From: Thiohalobacter sp.
GTDB taxonomy: Bacteria > Pseudomonadota > Gammaproteobacteria > DSM-19610
DNA: 7,449 nucleotides
Assembly (NCBI GenBank): GCA_027080445.1
Contig: JALWRY010000147.1
Location: 1-7,449, forward strand
Direction of reading: 5' to 3'
Position 1 is the stretch's first letter; the number at the start of each line of letters is the position of its first letter. The notes under the pieces were generated by a model. That model made no database searches, was not told where the DNA came from, and saw only the letters and a program-made list of their open reading frames with translations. A program made the position numbers and the translations under genes. Of this stretch, positions 7,371-7,449 are shown in pieces.

Positions 7371-7449
7371 TCGTCATTGCCAGGAGCGTAGCGATGCGGC
7401 AATCTCTAACAGACGGATTCCATTGTATGAGATTGCCGCATCGCTACGC
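7371..7449. repeat. Palindromic dispersed-repeat (MITE/REP-like) element upstream of ftsZ, truncated by window end
   Basis: Two perfect 21-bp inverted arms (7386-7406 and 7429-7449) flank a 22-base loop (7407-7428). The left arm is preceded by TCGTCATTGCCAGGA (7371-7385), and the palindrome can be expected to continue with its complement past the window edge, giving an element of about 94 bp. The sequence style (a CGTCATTGC end, then GCGTAGCGATGCGGCAATCT) resembles short inverted repeats found in many copies in environmental proteobacterial genomes. That resemblance is from memory, and copy number cannot be seen here. It contains no gene. If transcribed, it would fold into a long hairpin in the mRNA about 65-80 bases ahead of the ftsZ Shine-Dalgarno. 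The AT-rich stretch 7319-7370 between element and ribosome binding site shows no convincing promoter. Confidence 0.75.

Overview
This window is the downstream end of a division and cell wall (dcw) cluster from a gammaproteobacterium. All genes but one lie on the minus strand, so they are transcribed from high to low coordinates: ftsZ (7304-6150), lpxC (5999-5085), an M23 metallopeptidase (4588-3662), secA (3566-861) and the 5' two thirds of argJ (841-1, cut by the window edge). The exception is a small plus-strand gene (4627-5067), a DUF721/DciA-family helicase operator, sitting between lpxC and the peptidase. The DNA is GC-rich. ftsZ-lpxC-secA order plus LpxC, SecA and FtsZ sequences close to those of E. 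coli point to Gammaproteobacteria. The DciA and M23 genes where enterics carry secM, and argJ after secA, resemble the Pseudomonas-like (non-enteric) version of the locus. I cannot name the genus.

Functionally, the window joins septation (FtsZ), the committed step of lipid A synthesis (LpxC), peptidoglycan hydrolysis (M23 endopeptidase), protein export (SecA), loading of the replicative helicase (DciA) and arginine biosynthesis (ArgJ). The minus-strand genes probably form overlapping transcription units. ftsZ has a strong Shine-Dalgarno sequence. lpxC has a clear Shine-Dalgarno and a candidate extended -10 promoter in the 150-bp gap after ftsZ. secA follows the peptidase after 97 bp, with a weak candidate promoter, and argJ follows secA after only 19 bp. 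dciA is divergent from the peptidase (38 bp between start codons) and convergent with lpxC (17 bp between stop codons, no terminator).

The extreme right end (about 7371-7449) holds most of a palindromic dispersed-repeat-like element with perfect 21-bp arms. It lies in the leader of ftsZ, where the upstream gene (expected to be ftsA) has not yet been reached. This is the least ordinary part of the window. Otherwise it is a conserved core-genome region, and I see no sign of a previously undescribed multi-gene system. The other items worth a second look are a run of nine G in the ftsZ signature motif, the dciA arrangement, and the secA and lpxC control regions.
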